DNA of 64,000 bases from Streptomyces griseoviridis (GCA_014649155.1 BMSM01000006.1:124001-188000), one strand, 5' to 3'. Positions 31,897 through 47,973 are shown, counted from the stretch's first letter. A program made the numbers and translations. The notes: generated by a model from the letters alone, not told the origin.

Positions 31897-32640
31897 TCAC
31901 TCGTCCTCGGCGAGCGTCAGCTCCACACCGCCGACGAAGCCGGCGGAGAGGTTGTAGATGAACGCGCCGAGCGTGGCCAGGGCCGTCGCGAGGACGACGT
32001 CGATGACCGCGATGATCGTCGTGAACAGCAGGACGTTGGGCAGCGACAGGAACGACTGGAGGTCGAAGCCGTTCGACTCGTTCGAGCCGGTGGCCTCGGA
32101 GATCGTGCCGCCGACCGTCGAGAAGACGCCCATCGCGTCCATGACCATCCACAGCACGCAGGCCGCGACGATCGTGCACACGCCCAGGGCGATGGAGAGC
32201 AGGAAGCTCACCTTCATCACCGACCACGGGTCGGCCTTCGCCACCCGCAGCCGCGCCTTGCGGACGCGGGGTGTGGTGCGGCCCGCGCCGGTGCGCGGAC
32301 GGCGTACGGCGCCGGCCGCACCGCCCGCGGTACCGGCCGCCGGGGTCTGGTACGCCTGCGGCGGGTGGTAGGGCCCGCCGGGCTGTTGCTGCTGCCGTTC
32401 GCCCGGCAGCGGGGAGGCCCCCTGCTGGGGCGCGGCCGGGCCCGCGCCAGCGGCGTACTGCTGGGTCTGCGGACCTCGGGTGTCCGTCACAGTTCCCCCC
32501 TGGGATCCATGAGTCTCGTACGAGGATGATGACGCGTGTTCGCGCTGGTCCGTTCCCTGCGCGGCGGAGCCACGGCCGCCGCCGTCCGCTTCCGTACCCC
32601 TGGAGGTACCGGCCGATCCGGCGCCCGTGGCTCCGCTCAC
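31897..32640 (-). CDS. DUF3566 membrane protein downstream of gyrA
   Basis: 247 aa. N-terminal ~120 residues are Gly/Gln/Pro-rich and disordered; the DUF3566 domain has two long membrane helices (VSFLLSIALGVCTIVAACVLWMVM and LLFTTIIAVIDVVLATALATLGAFIYNL). Mycobacteria keep the equivalent gene in the same place behind gyrA. GTG at 32640 follows GGAGAGA, 18 bp past the gyrA stop, so it is in the gyrBA operon. Role unknown. Confidence 0.88.
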   Translation of the reverse strand: MSGATGAGSAGTSRGTEADGGGRGSAAQGTDQREHASSSSYETHGSQGGTVTDTRGPQTQQYAAGAGPAAPQQGASPLPGERQQQQPGGPYHPPQAYQTPAAGTAGGAAGAVRRPRTGAGRTTPRVRKARLRVAKADPWSVMKVSFLLSIALGVCTIVAACVLWMVMDAMGVFSTVGGTISEATGSNESNGFDLQSFLSLPNVLLFTTIIAVIDVVLATALATLGAFIYNLSAGFVGGVELTLAEDE

Positions 32641-32658
32641 GATGACTCTCTCCTCGTG

Positions 32659-35253
<2,595 letters not shown>

Positions 35254-35295
35254 TGCTGGTGAAGGTCCTTCCTGGTGCGGTCAGCTGAGACCGAC

Positions 35296-37799
<2,504 letters not shown>

Positions 37800-38354
37800 T
37801 CACCCGTAGGTATCGCCGGGGCCGGTGCTCCCGGGCGCCCGCAGCGGACCGTACCGGCGCGGCGCGCCCCCCGGTCCCTGCACCTTGATCACCCGCACCG
37901 AGCCATGTCCGAGATCCTCGTTCAGCCGGGCCACCAGCGTCGGCGCCAGCAGGCGCAGATTCGTCGCCCAGGCCGTGGAGTCGCAGCGCACCACCAGGAC
38001 CCGCTCGTCCTCGTCGTACCGCTCCGGCACGCAGTGCTTGGCCACGTCCTCGCCGACGATCTCCGGCCAGCGACCCATCACCCCGCCCACCGCGGCCGGC
38101 GTCTCCCAGCCGCGCTCGGTGATCAGCCGGTTGATCGCCGACCCCAGCGCCATGGGGTCGCGCCCGTCGGCGCGCGCGCCGGAGCGCAGCCCGCCGCGCC
38201 GCGCCTGCTTCTTCTGCTGCGCCGCCTCGCCCCGCGCCCGCGCCGCGTCCTTCGCCGCGCGCAGCGCCACCCGCGCCAGGTCCACCCCGGAGGGCTCGGG
38301 CGTCTTCCTCGGCGTGTCCTCGGGGGGCTGGGCCCCGGGGCCCTCGACGCTCAT
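37800..38354 (-). CDS. DUF721/DciA-like protein (DnaB helicase loader family)
   Basis: 184 aa. Basic, Ala/Arg-rich N-terminus, then the DciA domain: [76 protein letters not shown]. DciA is the ancestral loader of replicative helicase in bacteria without DnaC; the place next to recF, dnaN and dnaA agrees. ATG at 38354 overlaps the recF stop (ATGA), so it is coupled to recF. Confidence 0.85.
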   Translation of the reverse strand: MSVEGPGAQPPEDTPRKTPEPSGVDLARVALRAAKDAARARGEAAQQKKQARRGGLRSGARADGRDPMALGSAINRLITERGWETPAAVGGVMGRWPEIVGEDVAKHCVPERYDEDERVLVVRCDSTAWATNLRLLAPTLVARLNEDLGHGSVRVIKVQGPGGAPRRYGPLRAPGSTGPGDTYG

Positions 38355-39472
38355 ACGCGCTCCACCGCCCCGTCGGCCACCGCGAACCGCGCCCCCGCCA
38401 GCACCTGCGGAACGTCGTCGTCCACCGCGGCGGTCACCAGCACCTGCTCACCCGGCGCGACCAGCTCCGCCAGCCGCTCCCGGCGGCGCGCGTCCAGCTC
38501 CGCGAAGACGTCGTCCAGGACCAGCACCGGCTCGTTGCCCTCGGCCCGCAGCAGGTCGTAGGAGGCCAGCCGCAGCGCCAGCGCGTACGACCAGGACTCG
38601 CCGTGCGAGGCGTACCCCTTGGCGGGCAGCTCGCCGAGCTTGAGCAGCAGGTCGTCCCGGTGCGGGCCGACCAGGGTGACGCCCCGCTCGATCTCCTGCT
38701 TGCGGGCCTCGCCGAGCGCGGCGGTCAGCTGTTCGTACAGCGCCTCGCGGGTGTGCCCGTCGCCGGGCGCGGAGGGCTTGTACTCCAGGGCGACCGGGCC
38801 GCCGCCCGGGGCCAGTTGCTCGTACGCCTTGTCCGCCAGCGGCTGGAGCGCCGCGATCAGGTCGAGGCGCTGGGCGAGCAGTTCCGCGCCCGCGCGCGCG
38901 AGATGCTGGTCCCAGACGTCGAGAGTGGACAGGTCGAGCGTGCGCCCCCCGTGCCGGCGGGCCAGCGCGGCCGACTTCAGCAGCGTGTTGCGCTGCTTGA
39001 GGACACGGTCGTAGTCGGAGCGGACCCCGGCCATCCGCGGCGACCGGGCGGTGATCAGCTCGTCCAGGAACCGGCGCCGCTCCCCGGGATCGCCCTTGAC
39101 CAGCGCGAGGTCCTCGGGCGCGAACAGCACGGTCCGTACGATGCCCAGCACGTCCCGCGGTCTGACCTGCGAGGACCTGTTGACGCGGGCGCGGTTGGCC
39201 CGGCCCGGGTTCAGCTCCAGCTCGATCAGCTGCTGCCGCTCGCCCTGGCGCACCTGGGCCCGGATCACCGCGCGGTCGGCGCCCATGCGGACCAGGGGCG
39301 CGTCGGAGGAGACGCGGTGGCTGCCGAGGGTGGCGAGGTAACCGACGGCCTCGACCAGGTTGGTCTTGCCCTGGCCGTTGGGGCCGACGAAGGCGGTGAC
39401 GCCCGGGTCCAGCGGGACCTCGACCCGGGCGTACGAGCGGAAGTCGGCCAGCGACAGATGCGTGACGTGCAT
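38351..39472 (-). CDS. recF: DNA replication and repair protein RecF
   Basis: 373-aa SMC-like ATPase that loads RecA at gaps. Walker [15 protein letters not shown] (30-43), signature-like region before Walker [18 protein letters not shown], and N-terminal [15 protein letters not shown] chose ATG at 39472 ([11 protein letters not shown]); GGAGGT is upstream. Downstream gene overlaps by 4 bp. Confidence 0.97.
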   Translation of the reverse strand: MHVTHLSLADFRSYARVEVPLDPGVTAFVGPNGQGKTNLVEAVGYLATLGSHRVSSDAPLVRMGADRAVIRAQVRQGERQQLIELELNPGRANRARVNRSSQVRPRDVLGIVRTVLFAPEDLALVKGDPGERRRFLDELITARSPRMAGVRSDYDRVLKQRNTLLKSAALARRHGGRTLDLSTLDVWDQHLARAGAELLAQRLDLIAALQPLADKAYEQLAPGGGPVALEYKPSAPGDGHTREALYEQLTAALGEARKQEIERGVTLVGPHRDDLLLKLGELPAKGYASHGESWSYALALRLASYDLLRAEGNEPVLVLDDVFAELDARRRERLAELVAPGEQVLVTAAVDDDVPQVLAGARFAVADGAVERV

Positions 39473-39506
39473 GGTCGTGCGCCGACCTCCACCCTTCGGG
39501 TCCTGC

Positions 39507-40385
39507 TTACTTCTTCTGCTCCACGGCGTGGCCACCGAACTGGTTGCGCAGCGCCGCGATCATCTTCATCTGCGGCGAGTCCTCCTGGCGGGAGGCGAAG
39601 CGCGCGAACAGCGAGGCGGTGATCGCCGGCAGCGGCACCGCGTTGTCGATCGCGGCCTCCACCGTCCAGCGTCCCTCACCGGAGTCCTGGGCGAAACCGC
39701 GGAGCTTGTCCAGGTGCTCGTCCTCGTCCAGGGCGTTGACCGCGAGGTCCAGCAGCCAGGACCGGATGACCGTACCCTCCTGCCAGGAGCGGAAGATCTC
39801 CCGGACGTCGGTCACCGAGTCGACCTTCTCCAGCAGCTCCCAGCCCTCGGCGTAGGCCTGCATCATCGCGTACTCGATGCCGTTGTGGACCATCTTCGCG
39901 AAGTGCCCGGCGCCGACCTTGCCCGCGTGGACCGAGCCGAAGTCGCCCTCGGGCTTGAGGGCGTCGAAGACCGGCTGCACCTTGGCGACGTGCTCCGCGT
40001 CGCCGCCGTACATCAGCGCGTAGCCGTTCTCCAGGCCCCATACGCCACCGGAGACGCCGCAGTCGACGAAGCCGATGCCCTTGGCCGCCAGCTCCTCCGC
40101 GTGCTTCTCGTCGTCCGTCCAGCGCGAGTTGCCGCCGTCCACGACGATGTCGCCGGGCTCCAGCAGCTCGGCCAGCTCGTCGATGGTCGACTGGGTGGCC
40201 GCGCCGGCCGGGACCATCACCCAGACCACCCGCGGGCCGCTGAGCCTGTCCACCAGCTCCTTGAGGCTGTGGACGTCGGCGAGGTCCGGGTTGCGGTCGT
40301 ATCCGACGACGGTGTGGCCCGCGCGGCGGATCCGCTCGCGCATGTTGCCGCCCATCTTGCCGAGGCCGACGAGACCGAGCTCCAT
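39507..40385 (-). CDS. gnd: 6-phosphogluconate dehydrogenase, short (GndA/YqeC-type) form
   Basis: 292-aa enzyme of the pentose phosphate pathway (6-phosphogluconate to ribulose 5-phosphate, CO2 and NAD(P)H). Rossmann motif [15 protein letters not shown], substrate motif [27 protein letters not shown] and catalytic Lys in [18 protein letters not shown]. It lacks the long C-terminal domain of E. coli Gnd, as other bacterial short forms do. ATG at 40385 after AAGGAA. It sits between dnaN and recF in Streptomyces, probably a metabolic passenger. The 254 bp before it to dnaN carry no gene. Confidence 0.93.
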   Translation of the reverse strand: MELGLVGLGKMGGNMRERIRRAGHTVVGYDRNPDLADVHSLKELVDRLSGPRVVWVMVPAGAATQSTIDELAELLEPGDIVVDGGNSRWTDDEKHAEELAAKGIGFVDCGVSGGVWGLENGYALMYGGDAEHVAKVQPVFDALKPEGDFGSVHAGKVGAGHFAKMVHNGIEYAMMQAYAEGWELLEKVDSVTDVREIFRSWQEGTVIRSWLLDLAVNALDEDEHLDKLRGFAQDSGEGRWTVEAAIDNAVPLPAITASLFARFASRQEDSPQMKMIAALRNQFGGHAVEQKK

Positions 40386-40639
40386 CAGTTGCGTTCCTTA
40401 GGTCGCTGTGGCGTGTCAGGCGCTTTCGCACCGGCGCCGAGCCTAAACCCGGACGCCCGCGCACAGCTGTGGGCATACGCGCTCATCCGTACACCCACCT
40501 GCGGCTTCGTCCACCGGCTGTGGACACCGGCGGCTGAGCGGCCCCCGCTCAGCCCCGCCGGCATACTGCGATCTTGTGGGGGACGCCCCCCACACCCCCA
40601 GCCGCCCCGTGCCCCGAGCCGGCCGGCTCACTCAGCCGC

Positions 40640-41770
40640 TCAGCCGCTCAGCCGCACCGGCATGATCAGGTACTTGTACGCCTCGTCCGCCTCGGCGTCG
40701 ACCGCGGGCCTGCCGCTGAGCAGCGCCGGCTTGGTGGAGGTCGTGAAGGACAGCTGGGCCACCGGGGAGTCGATGGCGCTCAGGCCGTCCAGCAGGAAGG
40801 TCGGGTTGAAGGCGATCGAGATGTCGTCGCCGTCCAACTGGGCGTCGACCCTTTCCACAGCCTGTGCGTCGTCGCTGGAGCCGGCCTCCAGGATGAGCAC
40901 GCCCTGCTCGAAGCTGAGCCGCACCGGCGTGTTCCGCTCGGCGACCAGGGCGACGCGCTTGACGGCCTCCACGAAGGGGGCGGTCTCGATCACGGCGACG
41001 CTGTTGAACTCGGTCGGGAAGAGCGTCTTGTACTTCGGGAGGTCGCCCTCCAGGAGCCGGGTGGTGGTCCGGCGGCCGGCGCCCTCGAAACCGATCAGGC
41101 CCTCGCCCGCGCCGGAGCCGGACAGCGCCAGGATCACCTGGTCGCCGCTGGTCAGCGCCTTGGCGGTGTCCTGGAGCGTCTTGGCGGGCACCAGGGCGAC
41201 CGCGGAGACGTCCGGGTTCTCCGGCTTCCACAGGAACTCGCGGACCGCGAAGCGGTAGCGGTCGGTGGAGGCCAGCGTCACCGTGTCGCCCTCGATCTCG
41301 ATGCGCACACCGGTGAGGACGGGCAGGGTGTCGTCGCGGCCGGCGGCGATGGCGACCTGCTGCACGGCGGAGGCGAAGACCTCCCCGGGGACGGTGCCCG
41401 TCGCGTTCGGCATCTGCGGCAGCGCCGGGTATTCCTCCACCGGCAGGGTGTGGAGGGTGAAGCGGGAGGAGCCGCAGACCACCGTCGCCCGTACACCGTC
41501 GGTGGAGATCTCCACCGGCCGGTTGGGCAGGGCGCGGGAGATGTCGGCGAGCAGGCGGCCGGAGACCAGCACCGTGCCCTCCTCCTCGACCTCCGCATCG
41601 ACCGAGACCCGCGCGGAGACCTCGTAGTCGAAGCTGGACAGGCTCAGCTGCCCTTCCTCCGCCTTCAGCAGCAGGCCCGCGAGGACCGGCGCCGGCGGAC
41701 GGGCCGGGAGGCTGCGTGCCGCCCAGGCCACTGCCTCCGCGAGTACGTCGCGTTCCACCCGGATCTTCAC
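40640..41770 (-). CDS. dnaN: DNA polymerase III subunit beta (sliding clamp)
   Basis: 376-aa ring clamp giving processivity to replicative polymerase. Start VKIRVERDVLAEAVAWAARSLPARP at GTG 41770 with AGGAGG seven bases upstream; clamp blocks LLKAEEGQLSLSSFDYEVSARV, PNATGTVPGEVFASAVQQVAIAAGRDD and the end YLIMPVRLSG are typical. A triple CAGCCGCT-type repeat overlaps its stop region at about 40629-40652. oriC lies directly upstream. Confidence 0.98.
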   Translation of the reverse strand: MKIRVERDVLAEAVAWAARSLPARPPAPVLAGLLLKAEEGQLSLSSFDYEVSARVSVDAEVEEEGTVLVSGRLLADISRALPNRPVEISTDGVRATVVCGSSRFTLHTLPVEEYPALPQMPNATGTVPGEVFASAVQQVAIAAGRDDTLPVLTGVRIEIEGDTVTLASTDRYRFAVREFLWKPENPDVSAVALVPAKTLQDTAKALTSGDQVILALSGSGAGEGLIGFEGAGRRTTTRLLEGDLPKYKTLFPTEFNSVAVIETAPFVEAVKRVALVAERNTPVRLSFEQGVLILEAGSSDDAQAVERVDAQLDGDDISIAFNPTFLLDGLSAIDSPVAQLSFTTSTKPALLSGRPAVDAEADEAYKYLIMPVRLSG

Positions 41771-41940
41771 CGTTGCCGCCTCCTGCTGTTGCCGGCGCTT
41801 GTCGCCCTGCTTCGCCTCAGTCGTCTGACTCGGTGTCGTCGGCCCCTGTCCGGGGCAGTACACCGGGGACCAGTCTGACGCACCGCACTGACAGTAGGTG
41901 CCCTTCGGGGTCAAGTCGCGCCGAGGAGCGGCCGGGGCCG

Positions 41941-42560
41941 AGAGAGCGAGTTGTGCACAGGCCCCGCTTCGAAACGAGTTCCTGGCTCTCTCTAGTCGTT
42001 GGTAGTAGTAGGGCCTGTGGATACCGTGGATAACCACGTTTGCCCAGGTCAGCCCAGGAATTTTGTCCACGGGGCCTGTGGGCGGAGCCGGTGGACAACC
42101 GGGCCCTTCTGTGGAGAACGGAAAGTTCTGCACACTCCGTGCACAGGGAGAGGCGACTTCTCCCCAGGTGCGTCCCCAGGTTTACCCGTCTTTCCCACAG
42201 CCCACTCCGGCAACCCGATGTGACGCCTTTCACTCCGAGCGGTGACCGGACGCGTCGGGTTGCCGAACAGTGGACAGCGGTGTGGAGAAGCGGCCGAACA
42301 CTGGGGACAACCGGCCACAGCCTGTGGGCGACCCGTGGACAACTTTCCGCACAGCCTGTGGACGACGAGTTTGTCCACAGGCTGTGGAGATCCTTCGTCC
42401 ACGAATCCACAGCCGGGTGACCTGGCCTGATGATCTCTCACCACCCTGGCCTGTGGACAGGATCGGGACAACTTCGCGATCCCCAAGGTGTGGACGGAAA
42501 AAAGTCACCGAATCTGTGGAGGACGGCCGTAACCCCGGGGTGGATTCGAACAGGGGTGGA
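41941..42560. other. oriC: Chromosomal replication origin oriC
   Basis: The dnaN-dnaA gap is crowded with 9-mers of the Streptomyces DnaA box. A perfect TTGTCCACA is at 42371-42379. Close variants on the forward strand: 41951 TTGTGCACA, 42063 TTGTCCACG, 42395 TCGTCCACG, 42403 GAATCCACA. On the reverse strand: 42016, 42025, 42090, 42110, 42281, 42302, 42334, 42357, 42383, 42452, 42489 and 42515. That is about 17 within 570 bp, most in two clusters (42016-42118 and 42281-42523) split by a 160-bp stretch with few boxes, the layout described for Streptomyces oriC. Boxes mostly face dnaN. There is no strongly AT-rich unwinding block. Confidence 0.95.
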
Positions 42561-42600
42561 CGCCGCCCCGCGGCCGGCCGCCTCCGAAGCCGCCCCCGGG

Positions 42601-42649
42601 ACGACGAAGGGCGCCCCCGGATCTCCTCCGGAGGCGCCCAGAACGTCGT
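42601..42649. terminator. dnaA terminator
   Basis: Nested stem: outer ACGACG / CGTCGT, inner GGGCGCC...GGCGCCC with CCGGA/TCCGG, immediately after the dnaA stop on the leftward strand. It keeps dnaA transcription out of oriC. Confidence 0.7.
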
Positions 42650-42661
42650 ACGAGGCCGCTC

Positions 42662-44665
42662 TCAGCCGTTCTTGATGCGGTTGGTCAGCTCCGTCACCTG
42701 GTTGTAGATGGAGCGCCGCTCGGCCATCAGATTGCGGATCTTGCGGTCGGCGTGCATGACGGTCGTGTGGTCCCGGCCGCCGAACAGCGCGCCGATCTTC
42801 GGCAGGGAGAGGTCCGTCAGCTCACGGCAGAGGTACATGGCGATCTGGCGGGCCGTCACCAGCTGCCGCCCGCGCGAACTGCCGCACAGGTCCTCCACGG
42901 TGAGACCGAAGTAGTCGGCGGTGGCGCTCATGATGGCCGTGGAGGTGATCTCCGGCGTCGAGTCCTCCCCGCCGGGGATCAGGTCCTTCAGGACGATCTC
43001 CGTCAGCCCCAGGTCCACCGGCTGCCGGTTGAGCGACGCGAAGGCCGTCACCCGGATCAGCGCGCCCTCCAGCTCACGGATGTTGCGCGAGATCCGCGAG
43101 GCGATGAACTCCAGCACCTCGGGCGGGGCGTTGAGCTGCTCCTGGACCGCCTTCTTGCGCAGGATCGCGATCCGCGTCTCCAGCTCGGGCGGCTGGACGT
43201 CGGTGATCAGGCCCCACTCGAAGCGGTTGCGCAGCCGGTCCTCCAGCGTGACCAGCTGCTTGGGCGGCCGGTCGCTGGAGAGCACGATCTGCTTGTTGGC
43301 GTTGTGGAGCGTGTTGAAGGTGTGGAAGAACTCCTCCTGCGTCGACTCCTTGTCCGCCAGGAACTGGATGTCGTCGACGAGCAGGATGTCCATCTCCCGG
43401 TACCGCTTGCGGAAGCTGTCGCCCTTGCCGTCGCGGATGGAGTTGATGAACTCGTTGGTGAACTCCTCGGAGCTGACGTACCGCACGCGCGTGCCGGGAT
43501 AGAGGCTCCGCGCGTAGTGCCCGATCGCGTGCAGCAGGTGCGTCTTGCCGAGCCCGGACTCCCCGTAGATGAAGAGGGGGTTGTACGCCTTGGCCGGCGC
43601 CTCGGCGACGGCGACCGCGGCGGCGTGCGCGAAGCGGTTGGAGGCGCCGATGACGAAGGTGTCGAAGAGGTACTTGGGATTGAGGCGCGCGGTGGGCTCG
43701 CCGGGGCCGGCGGCCGGGGCCGGCTGCGCGGCCAGGGGACCGGGCGCGCCGGTGGCGGGGCCGGGACCGACGGGACCGCCGCGGTGGACGTGGCCGGAGC
43801 CGGACGGCGGCTCGGGCGGCTCCCGTCGGCCGCCGCGCTGGTCGTAGTCGCCCCGCGCCTGCTCGTAGTCGGAGCGCTGCTGGTCGTAGGGCGGGCGCTC
43901 GGAGTCGTACGGGGGGCGGTCGCTGTCGTAGGAGGGCCGGTCGGAGTCGTACCGGTCCGCGTCGTACCGGTCCGGTTCGTACGGTGCGCGGTCGGGCGCC
44001 TTCGGCCGGTAGTCCTGGGAGTAGCCGTCCTGGTAGGGGTTCTTCTGGTACGCGTCCGGGCCGTGCTGCCCGTAGGAGGGCTCCGGCGGGGACGCGTACG
44101 GGTCGCGGTCGGGGAAGCCGAGGCGCTGCTGCTGCCAGCCGTAGTCGTCCTGCTGGGACGGGCGCGGCCAGGAGCCGGGCTCGGGGCGCTGGTACTCGGA
44201 GGGGTAGGCGGGGCGGGCCGTGGGGAGCTGGTCGGCGCGGTGCCGGCCGTAGCCGCCCTCGTAGTCGTCGCGGGCGTCGCGGGCATCGCGGGTGTCGCGT
44301 CCGTCACGGTCACCGCGGCCCTGCTGGCCGGCCGGCGGCAGCTCGGGCTCGTCGTAGCGGGGCCGCGCGGGCGGGGCGGGAGGCTCGCCCGCCGAGTCGT
44401 CGACGGTGATCGCGATCCGGATAGGACGGCCGCACTCCCGGCTCAGCGTCTCGCTGACGACCGGGGCCAGCCGGCCCTCCAGGACGCCCTTCGCGAATTC
44501 GTTCGGTACGGCGAGCAGGGCGGTGTCGGCGACCAGCGCGAGGGGCTGGCAGCGGCGGATCCAGTGCTCGTCCTTCGACTCGACGCCCTGGCCCCGGCCC
44601 TCCCCGAGGAGCTGCTCCAGTACGCGTGGCCACACTGCGGCAAGATCGGCAGGTACGTCAGCCAC
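42662..44665 (-). CDS. dnaA: Chromosomal replication initiator DnaA
   Basis: 667-aa initiator. Domain I ([22 protein letters not shown], 1-90), an unusually long domain II (~95-330) rich in Asp/Tyr/Arg/Pro with tandem [13 protein letters not shown] repeats, AAA+ domain III with [15 protein letters not shown] (~367) and [15 protein letters not shown], domain IV with the DnaA signature [17 protein letters not shown] at 44665 matches the Streptomyces start; an upstream ATG at 44944 has no conserved extension. Confidence 0.98.
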   Translation of the reverse strand: MADVPADLAAVWPRVLEQLLGEGRGQGVESKDEHWIRRCQPLALVADTALLAVPNEFAKGVLEGRLAPVVSETLSRECGRPIRIAITVDDSAGEPPAPPARPRYDEPELPPAGQQGRGDRDGRDTRDARDARDDYEGGYGRHRADQLPTARPAYPSEYQRPEPGSWPRPSQQDDYGWQQQRLGFPDRDPYASPPEPSYGQHGPDAYQKNPYQDGYSQDYRPKAPDRAPYEPDRYDADRYDSDRPSYDSDRPPYDSERPPYDQQRSDYEQARGDYDQRGGRREPPEPPSGSGHVHRGGPVGPGPATGAPGPLAAQPAPAAGPGEPTARLNPKYLFDTFVIGASNRFAHAAAVAVAEAPAKAYNPLFIYGESGLGKTHLLHAIGHYARSLYPGTRVRYVSSEEFTNEFINSIRDGKGDSFRKRYREMDILLVDDIQFLADKESTQEEFFHTFNTLHNANKQIVLSSDRPPKQLVTLEDRLRNRFEWGLITDVQPPELETRIAILRKKAVQEQLNAPPEVLEFIASRISRNIRELEGALIRVTAFASLNRQPVDLGLTEIVLKDLIPGGEDSTPEITSTAIMSATADYFGLTVEDLCGSSRGRQLVTARQIAMYLCRELTDLSLPKIGALFGGRDHTTVMHADRKIRNLMAERRSIYNQVTELTNRIKNG

Positions 44666-44823
44666 AGGGCACGCTCTCTCATGTGTCCCTCGAAGGTGTG
44701 ATCCGAGGGAGGGACGGTCGCTACGGGGGTGGGCGGGTCGGCACGAATCAGATGGGCCGGTGGGAAGGGAACGAATCGGAGTCCGGCCACGGTAGTCAGC
44801 GTGGCCGGTAGCATTCAAGTTGT

Positions 44824-44844
44824 TGTCCCCAGCCTGTGGACAAG
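44824..44844. promoter_or_regulatory. DnaA boxes upstream of dnaA
   Basis: TTGTCCCCA (44824-44832) and, on the other strand, a perfect TTGTCCACA (44836-44844), face to face three bases apart, about 160 bp before dnaA in the 396-bp dnaA-rpmH gap. They suit autoregulation of dnaA. The rest of the gap holds the divergent dnaA and rpmH promoters; no gene seen. Confidence 0.75.
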
Positions 44845-45061
44845 TGTCTCCCGGCCGCCGCTGGTTTGACCGATTGGCGTAGCCGCGCGTACCGTGACCA
44901 GGTCGAGTTGTCGATGGCTGCTGCCGCCTGCCTCCGATGGGCACAGATCGCGTCAGGTGATCGGAAAGCGGTGCACACGGGCGTAACGCGAGCTACTCGT
45001 GGGCGCACGGTGACAGCCAGGACGGCACCCCGCCACCACCGATTCTTTCTGGAGCCCCCGA

Positions 45062-45199
45062 GTGAGCAAGCGCACCTTCCAGCCGAACAACCGTCGTCGC
45101 GCGAAGACCCACGGCTTCCGGCTGCGTATGCGCACCCGTGCCGGCCGCGCGATTCTCGCGTCCCGCCGTGGCAAGGGTCGCGCCCGTCTGTCCGCCTGA
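45062..45199 (+). CDS. rpmH: 50S ribosomal protein L34
   Basis: 45 aa, [45 protein letters not shown], the complete L34 sequence pattern. GTG at 45062, with GGAG upstream (GGAGCCCCCGA). First gene of the rightward rpmH-rnpA-yidD-yidC-khpB operon. Confidence 0.98.
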   Translation: MSKRTFQPNNRRRAKTHGFRLRMRTRAGRAILASRRGKGRARLSA

Positions 45200-45220
45200 T
45201 CCCGATCAGGTCATGACGTC

Positions 45221-45592
45221 GTGCTGCCCACCGAGAACCGGCTGAGGCGGCGCGAGGATTTCGCGACCGCGGTACGACGAGGTCGCCGGGCCGGCCGCCC
45301 GTCCCTCGTCGTCCACTTTCGTAGCGGTGCAACGGACCCGCACGCGCCTGGGGAGAGCGCTCCCCCGACGCGTGCGGGTTTCGTCGTCAGCAAAGCCGTC
45401 GGCGGTGCGGTCGTGCGCAACAAGGTGAAGCGCAGGCTTCGCCACCTGATGCGCGACCGAGTCGATCTGTTGCCTCCCGGTAGCCTGGTAGTCGTACGAG
45501 CGCTGCCCGGTGCGGGTGACGCCGACCATGCACAGCTGGCCCGAGACCTGGACGCCGCCCTTCAGCGGCTGCTGGGAGGGGGCGCGCGATGA
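45221..45592 (+). CDS. rnpA: Ribonuclease P protein component
   Basis: 123-aa basic protein partner of RNase P RNA, needed for tRNA 5' maturation. [47 protein letters not shown] (RNR motif) are diagnostic. GTG at 45221, 21 bp after rpmH; stop overlaps yidD (ATGA). Confidence 0.96.
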   Translation: MLPTENRLRRREDFATAVRRGRRAGRPSLVVHFRSGATDPHAPGESAPPTRAGFVVSKAVGGAVVRNKVKRRLRHLMRDRVDLLPPGSLVVVRALPGAGDADHAQLARDLDAALQRLLGGGAR

Positions 45593-45963
45593 AGTACCCG
45601 CTGCTGGCTCTGATCAAGCTGTACCAGTGGACGATCAGTCCCCTGCTGGGGCCGGTCTGCAAGTACTACCCATCGTGCTCCCACTACGGCTATACGGCCA
45701 TCGACCGGCACGGCGCCGTCAAGGGCACGGCACTCACCGCCTGGCGCATCCTGCGGTGCAACCCGTGGTCGCTGGGCGGGGTGGACCATGTTCCGCCGCG
45801 CAAGCGTCCGCGATGGCACGAAATGCTGCGGAACGCATGGCGGGCACGCAAGGGCGGGCCCTCCGCCGCCGAACCGGCCACCGAGGGACCGGCCGCTCAC
45901 CCGAGCCCGCCCGGTCCCTCGAGCCCGGCCGCAGAGACCCAGTCCCATGCCCAAGGAGCATGA
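45589..45963 (+). CDS. yidD: Membrane protein insertion efficiency factor YidD
   Basis: 124 aa: [63 protein letters not shown] is the compact YidD domain with its conserved Cys; the last 40 residues are an unconserved Pro/Ala tail. Coupled to rnpA by a 4-bp overlap and followed 3 bp later by yidC. Confidence 0.96.
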   Translation: MKYPLLALIKLYQWTISPLLGPVCKYYPSCSHYGYTAIDRHGAVKGTALTAWRILRCNPWSLGGVDHVPPRKRPRWHEMLRNAWRARKGGPSAAEPATEGPAAHPSPPGPSSPAAETQSHAQGA

Positions 45964-45966
45964 TTA

Positions 45967-47310
45967 GTGGACACGATTGCCAGCCTCTTCAGCTTCATCA
46001 CGACACCTGTCTCCTGGGTCATCGTCCAGTTCCACACGGTGTACGGCGCCCTCTTCGGCCCTGACACCGGATGGGCCTGGGGCCTGTCCATCGTGTCCCT
46101 GGTGGTCCTGATCCGCATCTGCCTGATCCCGCTCTTCGTGAAGCAGATCAAGTCGACGCGCGCGATGCAGACGCTCCAGCCGGAGATGAAGAAGATCCAG
46201 GAGCGCTACAAGAACGACAAGCAGCGCCAGTCCGAAGAGATGATGAAGCTGTACAAGGAGACGGGCACCAACCCGCTCTCCTCGTGCCTTCCCATCCTGG
46301 CGCAGTCCCCGTTCTTCTTCGCCCTGTACCACGTGCTCAACGGCATCGCGACCGGGGACACCATCGGTGTCATCAACGACCGGCTGCTGGAGAGCGCGCA
46401 GAAGGCCCACATCTTCGGTGCGCCGCTCGCGGCCAAGTTCACCGACGGCGCCTCCAAGGTCGACGCCCTCGGCTCCTCCCTCACCGACGTCCGGGTCGTC
46501 ACCGCGATCATGATCGTCCTGATGTCGGCGTCGCAGTTCTTCACCCAGCGCCAGCTGATGACGAAGAACGTCGACACCACGGTGAAGACGCCGTTCATGC
46601 AGCAGCAGAAGATGCTGATGTACGTCTTCCCGGTCATGTTCGCCGTCTTCGGCATCAACTTCCCGGTCGGTGTCCTCGTCTACTGGCTGACCACCAACGT
46701 GTGGACCATGGGCCAGCAGATGTACGTCATCCGCAACAACCCGACGCCGGGTTCCAAGGCGCAGGCGGCCTACCTGGAGCGCCTGTACAAGCACGTCTCC
46801 CACACCGGCAAGGTCCGTCGCCGCAGCGAGCGCGCCATCGTCAAGGCCATCGTCACCAAGGGCCGGGACCGCAACGAGTTCGAGCGCAAGTTCATCAACG
46901 GGCTGAACAAGGCCGGCTTCTCGGCCCAGGCCGACGGCACCGTCGTGAAGAGCGACACCGCCCTGGCCACGGCCACCGAGGAGGGCACGCCGACCACGGC
47001 CGTGCCCAGGCGTCAGCAGCCCAAGCGGCAGACCAAGGCCCAGCGGCAGGCCGCCGCCAGGGCTGCGGCTGAGGAGTCCGCGTCCGAGGACGAGGGCACG
47101 GCGTCGGACGCGGCGTCCGCCTCCTCCGGGCCGTCGCCGGCCAAGACGTCGCTGAGCAAGTCCGACCAGCCTCAGGACGCCAAGTCCGCGGGCGCCCAGT
47201 CCGCCGCTTCCAAGAAGGCCGCGCAGAAGCCCGGCTCCGGTACCCGCAGCAAGGCCCAGTCCGGGCAGCGCAAGGGACCGCAGCGGCCCAAGTCCCCGTC
47301 GAAGAAGTAA
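45967..47310 (+). CDS. yidC: Membrane protein insertase YidC
   Basis: 447 aa. Five-span 60 kDa inner-membrane type core: [44 protein letters not shown], cytoplasmic hairpin [37 protein letters not shown], later [34 protein letters not shown]. The hydrophilic-groove Arg is in [10 protein letters not shown]-terminal ~120 residues are Lys/Ala/Ser-rich, likely ribosome- or lipid-contacting. GTG start after AGGAG. Confidence 0.97.
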   Translation: MDTIASLFSFITTPVSWVIVQFHTVYGALFGPDTGWAWGLSIVSLVVLIRICLIPLFVKQIKSTRAMQTLQPEMKKIQERYKNDKQRQSEEMMKLYKETGTNPLSSCLPILAQSPFFFALYHVLNGIATGDTIGVINDRLLESAQKAHIFGAPLAAKFTDGASKVDALGSSLTDVRVVTAIMIVLMSASQFFTQRQLMTKNVDTTVKTPFMQQQKMLMYVFPVMFAVFGINFPVGVLVYWLTTNVWTMGQQMYVIRNNPTPGSKAQAAYLERLYKHVSHTGKVRRRSERAIVKAIVTKGRDRNEFERKFINGLNKAGFSAQADGTVVKSDTALATATEEGTPTTAVPRRQQPKRQTKAQRQAAARAAAEESASEDEGTASDAASASSGPSPAKTSLSKSDQPQDAKSAGAQSAASKKAAQKPGSGTRSKAQSGQRKGPQRPKSPSKK

Positions 47311-47325
47311 GAAGGAGTCCATCCC

Positions 47326-47838
47326 GTGACGGAAGGCACCATCGCCGCCGCTGCCGAGGGCGCAGACACGCTGACCCGCCTGGAGCAGGAGGGTGAGATC
47401 GCGGCGGACTACCTGGAGGGTCTGCTCGACATCGCCGACCTCGACGGCGACATCGACATGGACGTCGAGGCCGACCGTGCCGCTGTCTCGATCGTCAGCG
47501 ACACCGGTGGCCGCGATCTCCAGAAGCTGGTCGGACGCGACGGTGAGGTCCTGGAGGCTCTCCAGGAGCTGACCCGCCTGGCCGTGCACCGGGAAACCGG
47601 CGACCGCAGCCGGCTGATGCTGGACATCGCGGGCTACCGGGCCAGGAAGCGCGCCGAGCTGTCCGAGCTGGGCGCGAAGGCCGCCGCCGAGGCCAAGAGC
47701 AGTGGTGAGCCCGTGCGGATGCAGCCGATGACGCCGTTCGAGCGCAAGGTCGTGCACGACGCGGTGAAGTCCGCGGGGCTGCGCAGCGAGTCCGAGGGCG
47801 AGGAACCGCAGCGGTTCGTCGTCGTACTGCCCGCCTGA
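47326..47838 (+). CDS. jag: KH/R3H RNA-binding protein Jag (KhpB)
   Basis: 170 aa. KH-like part GRDLQKLVGRDGEVLEALQELTRLAVHRE and R3H domain LMLDIAGYRARKRAELSELGAKAAAEAKSSGEPVRMQPMTPFERKVVHDAV. The N-terminal Jag_N domain of Firmicutes is absent; an acidic start (EEGEIAADYLEGLLDIADLDGDIDMDVE) replaces it. GTG at 47326 with AAGGAG. Small-RNA or cell-shape related role by family. Confidence 0.94.
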   Translation: MTEGTIAAAAEGADTLTRLEQEGEIAADYLEGLLDIADLDGDIDMDVEADRAAVSIVSDTGGRDLQKLVGRDGEVLEALQELTRLAVHRETGDRSRLMLDIAGYRARKRAELSELGAKAAAEAKSSGEPVRMQPMTPFERKVVHDAVKSAGLRSESEGEEPQRFVVVLPA

Positions 47839-47857
47839 TCGTTCCCCGCGATCCCCC

Positions 47858-47893
47858 GGCCCCGTCTGTCGCGCCAGCCGCGCGGACGGGGCC
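47858..47893. terminator. Terminator between jag and rsmG
   Basis: GGCCCCGTC / GACGGGGCC arms with an inner CGCG pairing; ends the rpmH-jag operon, so rsmG probably has its own promoter in the following 80 bp. Confidence 0.65.
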
Positions 47894-47973
47894 GAACTTT
47901 GTCAGCCTGATAGTTCTGGTGGTTCTGGTGTCGGTGCGCGAAGCGCCGACGCGGTACGGAAGGACGGTCCCCC

